Of a stretch of DNA of 64,000 nucleotides, positions 1-9,019 are shown one piece after another (positions within the stretch are counted from its first letter, which is position 1; each line of letters begins with the position of its first letter). Origin of the DNA: JAGQSZ01 sp049647585 (GTDB lineage Bacteria; Actinomycetota; Acidimicrobiia; Acidimicrobiales; Microtrichaceae); the NCBI GenBank assembly GCA_049647585.1, contig JBARXY010000048.1, positions 1-64,000 on the forward strand, read 5' to 3'. Made by a program: the position numbers and the translations under genes. Under the pieces are notes generated by a model. That model worked only from the letters and a program-made list of their open reading frames with translations. It did not search any database and was not told where the DNA came from.

Positions 1-2878
1 GTGCCGCGGCGGGCTGTGCCGCGGCGGGCTCTGCCGCGACAGCCCCAGCGGGCGGCGACAGGAGCGATGGGTCGAACGGCGGCGGAACTGCCGCTCTGAC
101 AGCCTCCGCCACCGACCCTGAGGAAGCGACCGGCGGAGCCGACGGTCGGGAAAGTGGAGCCACAGACAGGTTCCTGACCGCCGTTGCGGCGGTCGTGGCA
201 GCCGGCGTGCTTTGGGCTCCACGACTTTCCTTAGTGGCCTGGCGCTCGGTGATCCAGTCCTGTGCACGCCGCAGCAGTCCGGTCTGCGACGCCTCTCCGC
301 CGGAGTCCATCACCGCTTCCAGTGGAGGTACGGCGGCAGCCCATCGAGCCGGGATTACCGCGGCGACTACGCCCAGTGAGGACGCTGCCAGCGCGGTGAT
401 AATGACGATCGGTATCGGCACGGTGAAGCCGGTGATTCCGAACTGCCCGAGCGCTCCGATCGCAACCCTGGCAGCCACAATCCCGACCACAAGACCCAGG
501 ACGGTTCCGACAACCGCGAACGAACCTCCCTCGACCAGCACCAGCCGCAGAACCTGGCGTCTGCTCGCCCCAGCGGCTCGCAGTAGGCCGAACTCACGTC
601 GTCGCTCCCCGACCGACAACAGGAGTGTGTTGACCACACCTACGAGCGCCTGGAGAAGTGTGAACAGCAACATCCATTGGATGACCCGCTCGAATCCCTT
701 CAGGAGCGCCGAGCGGCTGTCGACGAAGTCCTCGGGCTTGAGCACGGACTTCACCCCGAACGACTTGGCGAGTTTGGTGACCGTCGCTCCGGCGTCGGGA
801 CTGTCCTTCTTGAGCGCCACGAGGGCGATGATGTCGTTCGACTTGGGGATCTGCTCGGTGAGGAGGCTCCGGTTGACCACCGCGCCGCCCAACAGGACGT
901 CACCCGACGCGTAGATCCCCTCCACAGTCATCATCACGGTCGCGTAGCTCGCGAAGAAGACCGGTACCTCCTCACCAAGGCGGACGCCCAGTTGATCCGC
1001 CAACGAACGCGACAGCGCGATCCCCTCACGGGAGAGCTCCTTGGGAGCCTTCCCGACCCATTCGGGTGAAATCACTTCCCGTAACGCAGACCCGTCCATC
1101 CCGGTGACCCGGACGGGAATCTGGTTGATGGAGACCCGTCCCAACTGCCAGCCGCTGACGGATCTGACCCCGTCGACCTCGGACACCTGGTCGATCAGAC
1201 CCTTCGGAAGGCTGCCCACGGTGAAGGTCCCCGAATCGATCACCAGATCAGCGCTGACGAGGCCTGAAACGTCGGAGTTCAATGAAGACGCGAACGAGCT
1301 GAGGAACACCGCGAGCCCGACCACGACTGCTGTGGCGAGCATCAGGGCACCCGTGGTGGCCGCTGTTCGGGTCCGGTTTCGAACTGCGTCGCGGGCACCA
1401 ATTCGCCGCAGCGCCCCGGAGCGTTCCGGGACCGCATGAATGCCGAGCGCAACTGCGTGGGCAAGGGCGGTCGGCATTTGTGACAACGCCAGCACCGCCA
1501 ACCCGACGATCAGCGACACGCGGATCGTCGACCCGACGAACAGCCCCCCGATGTTCAGAAACCCCAGGGTGACGACGGCAGCGGCGGCCGATATCGCCGC
1601 AGCGCGGGCGAGTCGCTGCGCATATGGCGCCTCTCGGCGCGATTCGGCGTCGACAACGGCTTCGATGGCTGGAACTCCGCACGCCTTCCACGCTGGAACC
1701 ACCGCGGCCAGGACCGTGGCCAGCGCGCCGACGGCGACGGCTGTGAGTAGCGCCGGAACGGAAACGAACGATCCCGCTACCGGCACCGAAGTTCCGAGCA
1801 GACCGAGGACGACTTCGATCAGGCCGCCGAGCACCAATCCGAGCGGCGCGCCGAGCAGCGACGCCACGCCAGCGAGCATCGCAGCCTCGGTCAACGCGGA
1901 GCCCATGATCTGGGATCGTTTGGCACCGACGAGTCTGAAGGTTGCGAAGCTGTGGCGCCGTTCCGAATACAACAACGTGAGCGAGTTGGCAACGGTGACC
2001 ATCCCGACGACCAGCGCCAGCCCGGCGAACCCCATTATCAACACGCGGATGAGCGTGAAGCTCCGGGTCAGGCTCTCCTGTCGGTGCATCGCGCCGGTCG
2101 CACCGTCCACGATGATCGATCCCTGAGGAAGCCACGCCTGAATCTGGGATTCGACTTCGCCGGCGTCGACTCCCTCGTCCAACCGGATCGCAACCCGGTT
2201 GTCGTTGTCCTCCATCTGGAAGAGATCCCGGGCCTCCTCGGTCGAGAACAGCGCCAGGCTCGATCCGTCGGGAAGGTCGCCCCGGTCGGTGGTGACGACC
2301 CCCACGATCTTGTACTTCGCTGCCCCTGAGCGTGCAGCAACCCCGATCTGGTCCCCCACCGACAACCCGGCCTTGACCGCGGAGCGGTGGTCGATGACTA
2401 CCTCGTCAGGGGCGACCGGGGCCCGACCTTTTCCGACGAAGCGGTAGGGCGACATCTGTGGATCATCGGGCCAGTTCGATCCGAGCGGTTGCTCGGACAG
2501 ACCGGGAGTCACCAACGCCTGACCGTCGGGACCGATGAGCATCACGACGTCTTCGACCCGCGGAACCACGGCAGCGATCCCGTCCTGGCCCAGAAGCGAC
2601 TGACCGATCGAAGACGGAATCAGGCGTCGTGTCTGTTCCAGCGCCGATTCGTAGGCGACATCGCCCTCGATCACCAGGTCGGCCTTCTCGGCGCCTGCCG
2701 AGGAAAGGTCTGCGAGGCCCTCCGAAACACGGTTCAGCAAGGTCAGCGCGCCTGCCAGGTACCCGACGCTCAACGCGACAGCGAACGTCGCCAACCACAA
2801 GCGGCGGCGCTGGCGTACAAGTGCCAGAACCATTCGCCACATCCCGGTCCCGGGCCTCATGCCGGAAAGGGACGACAT
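1..2878 (-). CDS. FtsX-family ABC transporter permease, 3' end cut off by the window edge
   Basis: An open frame runs on the minus strand from an ATG at 2878 to the left edge (over 950 codons, no stop seen). The start reads MSSLSGMRPG; an ATG at 2860 is an alternative. The protein begins with a membrane segment, then a long extracytoplasmic domain, then multi-helix FtsX-type permease modules (hydrophobic stretches around 2030-1740 and 1560-1440), as in two-module MacB/FtsX permeases that move lipids or lipoproteins. The last part before the edge (about 240-1) is not membrane-like: it is Ala/Pro/Ser/Thr-rich, a presumably disordered tail. The long plus-strand frames over this region are antisense. 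The cognate ATPase gene is not in the window. Family assignment is fairly sure; the substrate is unknown. Confidence 0.8.
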   Translation of the reverse strand, partial: MSSLSGMRPGTGMWRMVLALVRQRRRLWLATFAVALSVGYLAGALTLLNRVSEGLADLSSAGAEKADLVIEGDVAYESALEQTRRLIPSSIGQSLLGQDGIAAVVPRVEDVVMLIGPDGQALVTPGLSEQPLGSNWPDDPQMSPYRFVGKGRAPVAPDEVVIDHRSAVKAGLSVGDQIGVAARSGAAKYKIVGVVTTDRGDLPDGSSLALFSTEEARDLFQMEDNDNRVAIRLDEGVDAGEVESQIQAWLPQGSIIVDGATGAMHRQESLTRSFTLIRVLIMGFAGLALVVGMVTVANSLTLLYSERRHSFATFRLVGAKRSQIMGSALTEAAMLAGVASLLGAPLGLVLGGLIEVVLGLLGTSVPVAGSFVSVPALLTAVAVGALATVLAAVVPAWKACGVPAIEAVVDAESRREAPYAQRLARAAAISAAAAVVTLGFLNIGGLFVGSTIRVSLIVGLAVLALSQMPTALAHAVALGIHAVPERSGALRRIGARDAVRNRTRTAATTGALMLATAVVVGLAVFLSSFASSLNSDVSGLVSADLVIDSGTFTVGSLPKGLIDQVSEVDGVRSVSGWQLGRVSINQIPVRVTGMDGSALREVISPEWVGKAPKELSREGIALSRSLADQLGVRLGEEVPVFFASYATVMMTVEGIYASGDVLLGGAVVNRSLLTEQIPKSNDIIALVALKKDSPDAGATVTKLAKSFGVKSVLKPEDFVDSRSALLKGFERVIQWMLLFTLLQALVGVVNTLLLSVGERRREFGLLRAAGASRRQVLRLVLVEGGSFAVVGTVLGLVVGIVAARVAIGALGQFGITGFTVPIPIVIITALAASSLGVVAAVIPARWAAAVPPLEAVMDSGGEASQTGLLRRAQDWITERQATKESRGAQSTPAATTAATAVRNLSVAPLSRPSAPPVASSGSVAEAVRAAVPPPFDPSLLSPPAGAVAAEPAAAQPAAA

Positions 2879-2908
2879 CCGCTGGATCCTACCTGCGCCA
2901 CCGCCGGG

Positions 2909-4027
2909 TCATGCGGTTGCCAGATCAACGATCTCGGCAACATCTTCGGAGCACAGGACTCCCTCGACGCTGGTGCCGTCGCTGACGACTGCCCGCCACG
3001 ACATTCCGTGACCCAGACGGGCGAGCACGGCAGAGATCGACTCCGAGGGATGCACCCTGGGGAGCGAATAGATCGGCTCGAGGAACGACGAGATCGGAAC
3101 GAGCCCACGTTGGGCCGGCGGCACGCGAAGAACTGCGTCAGGCATGACCAGCGACGCGACCTGTCCGTGGTCGTCGAAAACCGGAATCAGCGGGACACCG
3201 GGATTGTCGCTGAGGGTCCGTTCCAGTTCCGCGATCGTTGCGGTGCACATCATGGGCCGCGGCAGTCGACGTCCAAGCCCGCCCACCGACCATTCGAGCA
3301 ACTCGGGTTGGGGGCCCGAAGCCTTCCAACCGGCGCGAGCCGGGATGAAGATGAACATTCCCATGATCAGGCCCCACAGCCCCGACCACCGCGACCACCA
3401 GATTGCGATGCCGATCGACAACACAACCAGCCCAATGCCGAAGATCTGTCCCAGAAGTGCAGCCTTGCGGGTCGCTGTGACCTTGCGACCGGAGCGACGC
3501 CACAGGACTGCCCGCAGCATCTGTCCACCGTCGAGGGGGAACGCAGGCAACAGGTTGCTGACCGCTAGCACGATGTTCACCGCGCACAGCCAGACCAAGA
3601 GCGTCAACAGCACGTCGGATGCGTCCCAGTGGCTCGCCAACCAGAAACCAAGACCGAAAACGGCGGCCAGAACGAAGTTCATGGCGGGACCTGCGGCGGC
3701 GATACGGAATTCGGCGCCTGGATCGTCCGCTTCTCGTTCAAGTTTCGCGACGCCTCCGAAGAGCCACAGGGTGATCTCGGCAACCTTCACGTTGTTGCGT
3801 CCCGCTATATAGCTGTGTCCGGTTTCGTGACCGACGAGCGAGACCATGAATCCGATCAGCCCGAGGATGCCTGCGAACCAGTAGGAACTCTCGGCATGGT
3901 TGGGGGCCGCGGTCGGAAGGGAAAGCTTTGCCAGACTGACCGTCAGCAGTACGCCGACGATCAACACACTCCAGTTGATCCCGATCGGGACACCGAACAG
4001 TCGGCCGATTCTCAGGTGCGTGCGCAT
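2909..4027 (-). CDS. Site-2 protease (M50) family membrane metalloprotease with C-terminal CBS-like region
   Basis: 372 aa. Intramembrane zinc metalloprotease. The catalytic HETGH motif (HExxH) is near residue 67 in a transmembrane segment, and the third metal ligand is the Asp of LLPAFPLDGG near residue 160, as in the S2P/SpoIVFB/Rip group. About six hydrophobic segments fill residues 1-235. Residues about 240-370 resemble paired CBS domains, a common C-terminal addition in actinobacterial M50B proteases, possibly binding adenine nucleotides. The physiological substrate (anti-sigma factor or other membrane protein) cannot be told from sequence. It is divergent from the malonyl-CoA decarboxylase gene, with about 66 bp between starts, and lies 30 bp upstream of the FtsX-type gene on the same strand. 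Confidence 0.87.
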   Translation of the reverse strand: MRTHLRIGRLFGVPIGINWSVLIVGVLLTVSLAKLSLPTAAPNHAESSYWFAGILGLIGFMVSLVGHETGHSYIAGRNNVKVAEITLWLFGGVAKLEREADDPGAEFRIAAAGPAMNFVLAAVFGLGFWLASHWDASDVLLTLLVWLCAVNIVLAVSNLLPAFPLDGGQMLRAVLWRRSGRKVTATRKAALLGQIFGIGLVVLSIGIAIWWSRWSGLWGLIMGMFIFIPARAGWKASGPQPELLEWSVGGLGRRLPRPMMCTATIAELERTLSDNPGVPLIPVFDDHGQVASLVMPDAVLRVPPAQRGLVPISSFLEPIYSLPRVHPSESISAVLARLGHGMSWRAVVSDGTSVEGVLCSEDVAEIVDLATA

Positions 4028-4093
4028 GTCACAAGGAGGGTACCGCTACACGGCTGCCCGACCTACGCGAGAGTGTTGCCCCGGCTGAGAGTG

Positions 4094-5086
4094 ATGGAAG
4101 GTAGAGCGTTGGGCGTGGACCAGAACCTGATCGAACTGATGCAGCGCCGCGAGGCCCTGCTGGATCTGGAGCCCGGCGGTCCACCCCACGACTTGCCAAC
4201 CGAGCTCGAGTCGGTCACGGCGGAGCTCAAAGCCGGCTTGGAGGGCCAGGATCTGCGAATCCGGTCGCTTTCCCTGGCGACCGACGAGGAACTGCTGCTC
4301 CGCCTGGCCGGGCTCGAATCCATTCATCCTCTGGATGACCCCGAGGACTTCGTGGAACTTGGCGACCGGCTGGCACCGGACCGTCGCTGCTTCGTACTGG
4401 AGCACCCTGGGCTTGCAGGTCATCCCCTCAACGTCGTCTGGGTAGCTCTGACCAAGGACACGCCACGGAGAATCGCCAGCGTCCTGGGCCGGGACCGCGA
4501 GCGCATCGCACCCGATGAGGCGGATACCGCTGTCTTCTATTCCATTTGGAGCGTTGAACGCGGGCTGCGTGGAATTCCCGGCGGTGCTTCGCTCCTGGGC
4601 CTCGCGATGAAACAACTCCGGCTCGAGTTTCCCCAGGTCCGCACCTTCGTAACGTTGTCGCCCATCCCCGGGTTTCGACAGTGGGCATCTCAACGCGGTG
4701 CGGACGGCGACCCTACGGCTGAGGGCGCGGGCGTGGACCTCGTAGGTAGCAACTCAGCGGACAGCGACGAGGCGAGGATCGCTGTGCCGGGTGAGGAATC
4801 CCACGCCGAGTTGATGGGAGCATGCGCCAGGTATCTGACCGAGATCGGTCCGGACGGTCGCCTCATCGATCCGGTAGCCAGGTTCCACATGCGCAACGGA
4901 GCCCGGCTCTGGAGGATCAACTGGCACGGAGACCTTTCGGCAAGGGGTCTGGACCGGGCGTGGGGACTGATGGCCAACTACCGCTACGAGCCCGAGGACA
5001 GGGAGGCGAACAAGTCGGCGTTGGCCAACGAACGTCCCACAGTCGGGGCCGAGGTCGAAACGCTGCTCCACGAATTCAGGGCCTGA
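4094..5086 (+). CDS. Malonyl-CoA decarboxylase
   Basis: About 330 aa. Converts malonyl-CoA to acetyl-CoA and CO2. The C-terminal catalytic (GNAT-fold) domain is clear: AVFYSIWSVERGL, then TLSPIPGF carrying the catalytic Ser, then FHMRNGARLWRINW carrying the catalytic His, then GLMANYRY, all matching the eukaryotic and bacterial MLYCD family. A short helical N-terminal domain precedes it. The frame is open far upstream, but that part is antisense to the protease gene. ATG 4094 is taken here; TTG 4109 has a better-placed GGAAGG ribosome site at 4096-4101, and GTG 4115 is also possible. The protein is somewhat shorter than typical bacterial members. No malonate transporter or CoA-ligase gene is adjacent, so the pathway (malonate use or malonyl-CoA turnover) is open. 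Confidence 0.87.
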   Translation: MEGRALGVDQNLIELMQRREALLDLEPGGPPHDLPTELESVTAELKAGLEGQDLRIRSLSLATDEELLLRLAGLESIHPLDDPEDFVELGDRLAPDRRCFVLEHPGLAGHPLNVVWVALTKDTPRRIASVLGRDRERIAPDEADTAVFYSIWSVERGLRGIPGGASLLGLAMKQLRLEFPQVRTFVTLSPIPGFRQWASQRGADGDPTAEGAGVDLVGSNSADSDEARIAVPGEESHAELMGACARYLTEIGPDGRLIDPVARFHMRNGARLWRINWHGDLSARGLDRAWGLMANYRYEPEDREANKSALANERPTVGAEVETLLHEFRA

Positions 5087-5185
5087 TCGGTATTCATGGC
5101 GTCCGGAAGTCGCATTCCTAGGTAACGTCAGCTCGCCACCGGACACGGACCGGCTCCCGAGAGGGACGATGAAGAGGGAGATCAC

Positions 5186-6022
5186 ATGCGTTTCAGATCG
5201 CGCCTGATGTTGCCAGCTATAGCTGTCGTTGCCGCCATGGCACTGGCTGGGTGTAGCAGCTCCGACGACAATGCCAAGTCAGATGGGGATTCGGGCACCA
5301 AGAACGAGGCCGCCATTTCACTCGACGGCGCCACTCTGGTGAAGGACGGCCAGCTGACGGTCTGCTCCGACATGCCCTACAAGCCCTTCGAATTCGAAGA
5401 GGACGGCAAGACTCAGGGCTTCGACTTCGAGGTCGTCACGGCAATGGGCGAACAGCTCGGACTCACGGCCGAATTCGTCACGACTCCCTTCGACAGCATC
5501 ATCCCCGCACTCGCTGCGGGCAACTGCGACATGATCGCCTCGGCTATGACGATTACAGACGAGCGCGCCGAGAAGGTCCTCTTCACCGAGCCGTACTTCG
5601 ACGCAGATCAGTCGCTGCTGGTTCTCAAGGAGAACGCAGACAAGTACAAGACCCTGGCCGACCTCAAGGGCCAGACGATCGGCGTTCAGGTCGAGACCAC
5701 CGGAGCCAGCTACGCCGAGGAGCACAAGCCCGAGGGAGCGACCATCAAGAGCTTCGGCACCGGTGACGAAATCTTCCCGGCCCTCATCGCCGATGAGGTC
5801 CAGGCCGCGCTTCAGGACCTCCCGGTCAATGGCTACCGGGCGTCAACGGCCCCCGACCAATTTGTCATGACCGAGACGTTCCCCACCGGTGAGCAGTACG
5901 GCTTCGCAGTCGCCAAGGACAACGAGAAGCTCCACACCGCGTTGGACAAGGCTCTGGCAGCGGTCAAGGACGACGGCAAGCTGGACTCGATCTACACCAC
6001 CTGGTTCGGCGAGAAGAAGTAA
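5186..6022 (+). CDS. Polar amino-acid ABC transporter, substrate-binding lipoprotein
   Basis: 278 aa. SBP family 3 (glutamine, glutamate, arginine, histidine type) binding protein. A lipoprotein signal peptide ends in the lipobox LAGC (Cys about residue 23), followed by a Ser/Asp-rich linker. The mature domain begins with LTVCSDMPYKPFEF and contains GFDFEVVTAMGEQLGL and DMIASAMTITDERAEKVLFT, diagnostic of the family. Ribosome site GAGGGAG lies 7-8 bases before the ATG. First gene of a three-gene operon with the permease (6028) and ATPase (6972). The exact amino acid cannot be assigned from sequence alone. Confidence 0.93.
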   Translation: MRFRSRLMLPAIAVVAAMALAGCSSSDDNAKSDGDSGTKNEAAISLDGATLVKDGQLTVCSDMPYKPFEFEEDGKTQGFDFEVVTAMGEQLGLTAEFVTTPFDSIIPALAAGNCDMIASAMTITDERAEKVLFTEPYFDADQSLLVLKENADKYKTLADLKGQTIGVQVETTGASYAEEHKPEGATIKSFGTGDEIFPALIADEVQAALQDLPVNGYRASTAPDQFVMTETFPTGEQYGFAVAKDNEKLHTALDKALAAVKDDGKLDSIYTTWFGEKK

Positions 6023-6027
6023 TACAG

Positions 6028-6954
6028 GTGCCACAGGTATCGGTCGGGGTGACAGCGCCGCTGTCGCCCCGACCACAACGTCGATTCACCAAGCGACAAC
6101 GGGCGAACTTCCGCCGCAGGACTGTCTACGTCCTGAGCATCGCAGCGATCGTGTTCGCCGCGCTCAAGGCCGACTGGCCGAAGCTGCAGTCGGTGTTTCT
6201 GGACCCGACGATATTTCGGGACCTGTTCCCGGACATAGTCACCATTGCTGCGAAGAACACAGTCATCCTTGCTCTGCTCGCCTTTGTCGGAGGGATGATC
6301 CTCGGCCTGATACTGGCACTCATGAGACTTTCCTCGGTGCGGCCATACCGGTGGGCGGCGCTGATCTACATCGAATTCTTCCGTGGCATCCCGGCGCTGT
6401 TGACCCTCATCCTGTTCGGTTTCGTCCTACCGATCGCGCTACAGATCCGAATCCCCGAACTGTTGCCGTTCCTGGGTGACTACGGAACTCCGGCCGTCGG
6501 GCTCGCAGTAGTTGCGGGTGCCTATTTGGCAGAGACGATCCGCGGCGGCATTGAAGCGGTACCGAAAGGTCAGATGGAAGCGGCCAGGTCCCTCGGAATG
6601 ACGCACACGGGCGCCATGTACAGCATCATCATCCCCCAGGCCTTCCGGGTGATGATCCCACCTTTGACCAACGAGTTCGTCCTGTTGATCAAGGACACCT
6701 CGCTCATCTTCGTGCTGGGAGTATCCGCAGCGTCGCAGGATCTGACGTTCTTCTCCAAGGCGGCGGTCCAGCGGCTTTTCAACGGAACTCCGCTGATCGC
6801 AGCGGCCCTTCTCTATCTGATCATCACGCTCCCCCTGACCGCTCTGTCGCGCTGGCTGGAACGTCGGGGCGGCGAGGTTTCCGGCCGCAAGGCAAAGCCC
6901 GCCGTTGCCCAAGCAGCGCCGACGCTGCTGGACCCACTCGATGAGGTCAACTGA
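6028..6954 (+). CDS. Polar amino-acid ABC transporter permease (HisM/GlnP type)
   Basis: 308 aa, GTG start 5 bases after the binding-protein stop. Membrane permease of the His/Glu/Gln/Arg/opine family. An N-terminal segment near residue 33 is followed by the conserved five-helix core starting near residue 72. The family signatures EFFRGIPALLTL and the ATPase-contacting loop AYLAETIRGGIEAVPKGQMEAA (given here in part: ETIRGGIEAVPKGQ) are intact, as is LIKDTSLIFVLG. The polar C-terminus is typical. It should homodimerise and pair with the ATPase at 6972. The three genes are collinear and nearly abutting, so they are surely one operon. Confidence 0.93.
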   Translation: MPQVSVGVTAPLSPRPQRRFTKRQRANFRRRTVYVLSIAAIVFAALKADWPKLQSVFLDPTIFRDLFPDIVTIAAKNTVILALLAFVGGMILGLILALMRLSSVRPYRWAALIYIEFFRGIPALLTLILFGFVLPIALQIRIPELLPFLGDYGTPAVGLAVVAGAYLAETIRGGIEAVPKGQMEAARSLGMTHTGAMYSIIIPQAFRVMIPPLTNEFVLLIKDTSLIFVLGVSAASQDLTFFSKAAVQRLFNGTPLIAAALLYLIITLPLTALSRWLERRGGEVSGRKAKPAVAQAAPTLLDPLDEVN

Positions 6955-6971
6955 ACGATGAGTTCTGAACG

Positions 6972-7745
6972 ATGAGCATCCCCCTCGATCCTCTCTCGGA
7001 CGCCGGATTGCCTCCGGCCATCGAGCTGCGTGGCCTGGCCAAGTCGTTCGGACACCTCGAGGTCCTCAAGTCGATCGATCTGAGTGTGACCGCTGGAGAG
7101 GTGGTTTGCGTCATCGGACCATCTGGATCGGGCAAATCGACGGTTCTTCGATGCGTGAACCTCCTGGAGGAGCCGTCAGGAGGCCAGGTCCTCATAGATG
7201 GGCTCGACATCACTGACCCCGACTGCGACATCGATCTGATCAGAACCCGAATCGGAATGGTGTTTCAACAGTTCAACCTGTTTCCACATCTCGACGTGGC
7301 CGGCAATCTGACCATCGCCCAGCGGAGGGTCATGAAGCGCTCCAAGGACGAATCGATGGAGAAGGCCCAAGCCGTGCTCACACGCGTCGGCCTGATCGAC
7401 AAGCTTCACTCCTTTCCCCGGCAACTGTCAGGCGGTCAACAGCAGCGCGTGGCAATTGCCCGTGCTCTCGCATCGGACCCCGAGATGATGCTTTTCGACG
7501 AGCCGACCTCGGCGCTCGACCCGGAGCTGGTCGGCGAGGTGCTCGACGTGATGAAGGCGCTGACCGACGACGGAATGACCATGCTCATCGTGACCCACGA
7601 AATGGGTTTCGCCCGTCGCGTCGCTGATCGGGTCGTTTTCATGGACGGTGGGGTAATCGTCGAGGAGGGCCCGCCCGATCAAGTCATCGGCGATCCCCAA
7701 CACGAGCGGACCAAGAGATTTCTGGAACAAGTCTTCGACCGCTAA
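6972..7745 (+). CDS. Polar amino-acid ABC transporter ATPase (GlnQ type)
   Basis: 257 aa. ATP-hydrolysing subunit powering amino-acid import. Walker A GPSGSGKST near residue 52, Q-loop QQFNLF, signature LSGGQQQRVAIARAL, Walker B MMLFDEPTSALDPE and H-loop THEMG are all intact. An earlier ATG lies a few bases upstream in another frame (6958); the start at 6972 gives a full-length family member. The TAA stop codon at 7743-7745 is the target site of the adjacent IS5-family element and was regenerated by its target duplication, so the product is unchanged although transcription downstream is interrupted. Confidence 0.95.
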   Translation: MSIPLDPLSDAGLPPAIELRGLAKSFGHLEVLKSIDLSVTAGEVVCVIGPSGSGKSTVLRCVNLLEEPSGGQVLIDGLDITDPDCDIDLIRTRIGMVFQQFNLFPHLDVAGNLTIAQRRVMKRSKDESMEKAQAVLTRVGLIDKLHSFPRQLSGGQQQRVAIARALASDPEMMLFDEPTSALDPELVGEVLDVMKALTDDGMTMLIVTHEMGFARRVADRVVFMDGGVIVEEGPPDQVIGDPQHERTKRFLEQVFDR

Positions 7746-8613
7746 GAACGCGCGCCAATAGGTCAGCGTTTGGGCTCCATCGGTCGGCCCATTTGATTAG
7801 CTTGACAACAATTATGAGCGCAATGGCTAGGTCGATCTGAGCGAGTCGTTGGACATTGAATCGGTCAGTGGTTCGACGTAGCTGACCGAAGTTCGAGAAC
7901 CAACTGTTTGTGCGTTCGACTGGCCAGCGCAGACCAAGGGTGTGAGGCCCGTTCTTGGTGGCCAACGGTTTCGGTGTCCCTCGTTTGCGACGCTTGGCGC
8001 AGACGACATCAGCGATTCCCAGTTGAGCGCAGATCTCTCTCACTTTGTTGGAGTCGTAGCCCTTGTCGAGATGCAACGTCCCGATATCTGCGAGCAACCC
8101 GCGTTCAGCAACCGTGTCGAGGGTCGGTTCGAACATGACGCAGTCGTTTCGGTTCGCTCCATCGATCGCCCAGCCGATCGGAATCCCGACCCGGTCAGTC
8201 GCCAACGACCATTTCCACCCGGATTTGCCTCGATCTGTGGGGTTCGGGCCAGTTCCCTCACCACCGAACGGTGCTTTGTGTTGGGACCCATCAACCGCGA
8301 CTTCCGACAGGTCCAGGCCAATGATCCGGTCATATGCTTCGGTTGCCTCAACACGGAGCTTCTCGAACACTCCAGCGTTGACCCACTCGGTTCGTCGACG
8401 CCGCAACGTCGTTTCACCCGCGCCGCTGATCCGCCCCGCGACATCCCAGGAACAACCGGTCACGAGCCTGCGAAGTATCCCTTCGAAACAGAGCCGGTCA
8501 GCGATACGACGACGATGACACCCCAACGGATGAGGCTTTGGCACGTGAACAGGAATGAGCGGCTCGACTGCCGCCCAGACAGCATCGACAGTTCTCGGGT
8601 GCAACGCGAGCAT
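7684..8613 (-). CDS. IS5-family DDE transposase, reading frame continues past the IS end
   Basis: About 309 aa from ATG 8613 (a further in-frame ATG lies at 8664). An N-terminal DUF4096-type helix-turn-helix region (residues about 1-90, RRRIADRLCFEGILRRL) precedes the catalytic DDE domain: VAVDGSQHKAP (first Asp), HLDKGYDS (second Asp), ERTNSWFSNFGQLRRTTDR (Glu). No stop codon occurs before the left terminus at 7746, so the frame runs into the antisense strand of the amino-acid transporter ATPase gene and adds about 20 foreign residues, stopping at 7684. The catalytic core is intact, so it may be active; the effect of the chimeric tail is unknown. Confidence 0.9.
   Translation of the reverse strand: MLALHPRTVDAVWAAVEPLIPVHVPKPHPLGCHRRRIADRLCFEGILRRLVTGCSWDVAGRISGAGETTLRRRRTEWVNAGVFEKLRVEATEAYDRIIGLDLSEVAVDGSQHKAPFGGEGTGPNPTDRGKSGWKWSLATDRVGIPIGWAIDGANRNDCVMFEPTLDTVAERGLLADIGTLHLDKGYDSNKVREICAQLGIADVVCAKRRKRGTPKPLATKNGPHTLGLRWPVERTNSWFSNFGQLRRTTDRFNVQRLAQIDLAIALIIVVKLIKWADRWSPNADLLARVLSGRRLVPEISWSARVGDRR
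7746..7763 (+). repeat. Left terminal inverted repeat of the IS5-family element
   Basis: GAACGCGCGCCAATAGGT; inverted copy at 8707-8724 differs at the third base only. Confidence 0.9.
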
Positions 8614-8706
8614 GATGGGGTGACCTCCACTGGTCGTTGTTTGTTTGGTCGCACCCGATATCAAAATCGGGCAAACCCAACGACCGGTGGATGGTCACCA
8701 CACCTC

Positions 8707-8724
8707 ACCTATTGGCGCGCGCTC
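8707..8724 (-). repeat. Right terminal inverted repeat of the IS5-family element
   Basis: Read on the minus strand as GAGCGCGCGCCAATAGGT; pairs with 7746-7763. The transposase start lies about 95 bases inside this end, so this is the upstream end for transposase expression. Confidence 0.9.
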
Positions 8725-8988
8725 TAAGGGACTCAGGTCAGACTTCGGTGCGAGCCGCGTGCTCCGGCTCAAGGGAGAGCGGCCGTGGCGTGATGCTGGT
8801 CAAGTCATCGCCTTTGAGCGGAACGTCATGGCAGACCGTTGATTGGTGCTCCTGCAACACGAGCACTTGCTTCCATCGGCGTGACGTCGCTCGACCAACT
8901 GGAGAATCGAAACGAGGCCGAGCTACTCGCCCTTCCTTCTGTCAGAACAGTCACCACTCAAGGGCTGGCTCGCCTCAACAGTCGAGAG
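8725..8988. other. Intergenic stretch between IS element and arsenic operon, no gene seen
   Basis: The frames here are short, lack ribosome sites and show no recognisable protein. Before the IS arrived this was the DNA directly downstream of the amino-acid transporter ATPase gene. Confidence 0.6.
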
Positions 8989-9016
8989 AATTAATGCACT
9001 TGAATTAATGCACTTG
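8989..9016 (+). repeat. Perfect tandem 14-bp repeat upstream of arsR
   Basis: AATTAATGCACTTG occurs twice back to back (8989-9002, 9003-9016), directly before the arsR promoter. It is AT-rich against the local background. It may be a second regulator-binding region or an UP-like element. Confidence 0.85.
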
Positions 9017-9019
9017 ATA

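Larger units (their letters stand above)
7746..8724. mobile_element. IS5-family insertion sequence, 979 bp
   Basis: Terminal inverted repeats pair 7746-7763 with 8707-8724 (17 of 18 positions match; ends read GAACGCGCGCC and GAGCGCGCGCC). The flanking bases are TAA on both sides (7743-7745 and 8725-8727), consistent with a 3-bp TNA target duplication of the kind made by IS1031/IS427-like groups; the wider CTAAG match could also mean up to 5 bp. The target TAA is the stop codon of the upstream ATPase gene. The single transposase gene is on the minus strand and runs past the left terminus. The repeats are nearly perfect and the transposase is uninterrupted, so the insertion looks recent. Confidence 0.9.

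Noticed and set aside
195..3568. Long plus-strand frames across the first 3.5 kb
   Set aside because: They are antisense to the FtsX-type permease and S2P protease genes; their proteins are Arg/Ser/Thr-rich with no family signature, while the minus-strand frames carry clear membrane domains and catalytic motifs.
4033..4038. GGAGG-type ribosome site upstream of the malonyl-CoA decarboxylase
   Set aside because: The nearest in-frame start codons are more than 30 bases away, too far to use it.
3629..4093. N-terminal extension of the malonyl-CoA decarboxylase frame
   Set aside because: Antisense to the protease gene, unlike any decarboxylase, and would overlap the divergent promoter.
7801..7830. 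TTGACA followed by an AT-rich stretch, promoter-like on the plus strand
   Set aside because: Lies inside the transposase coding region with no plus-strand gene behind it.
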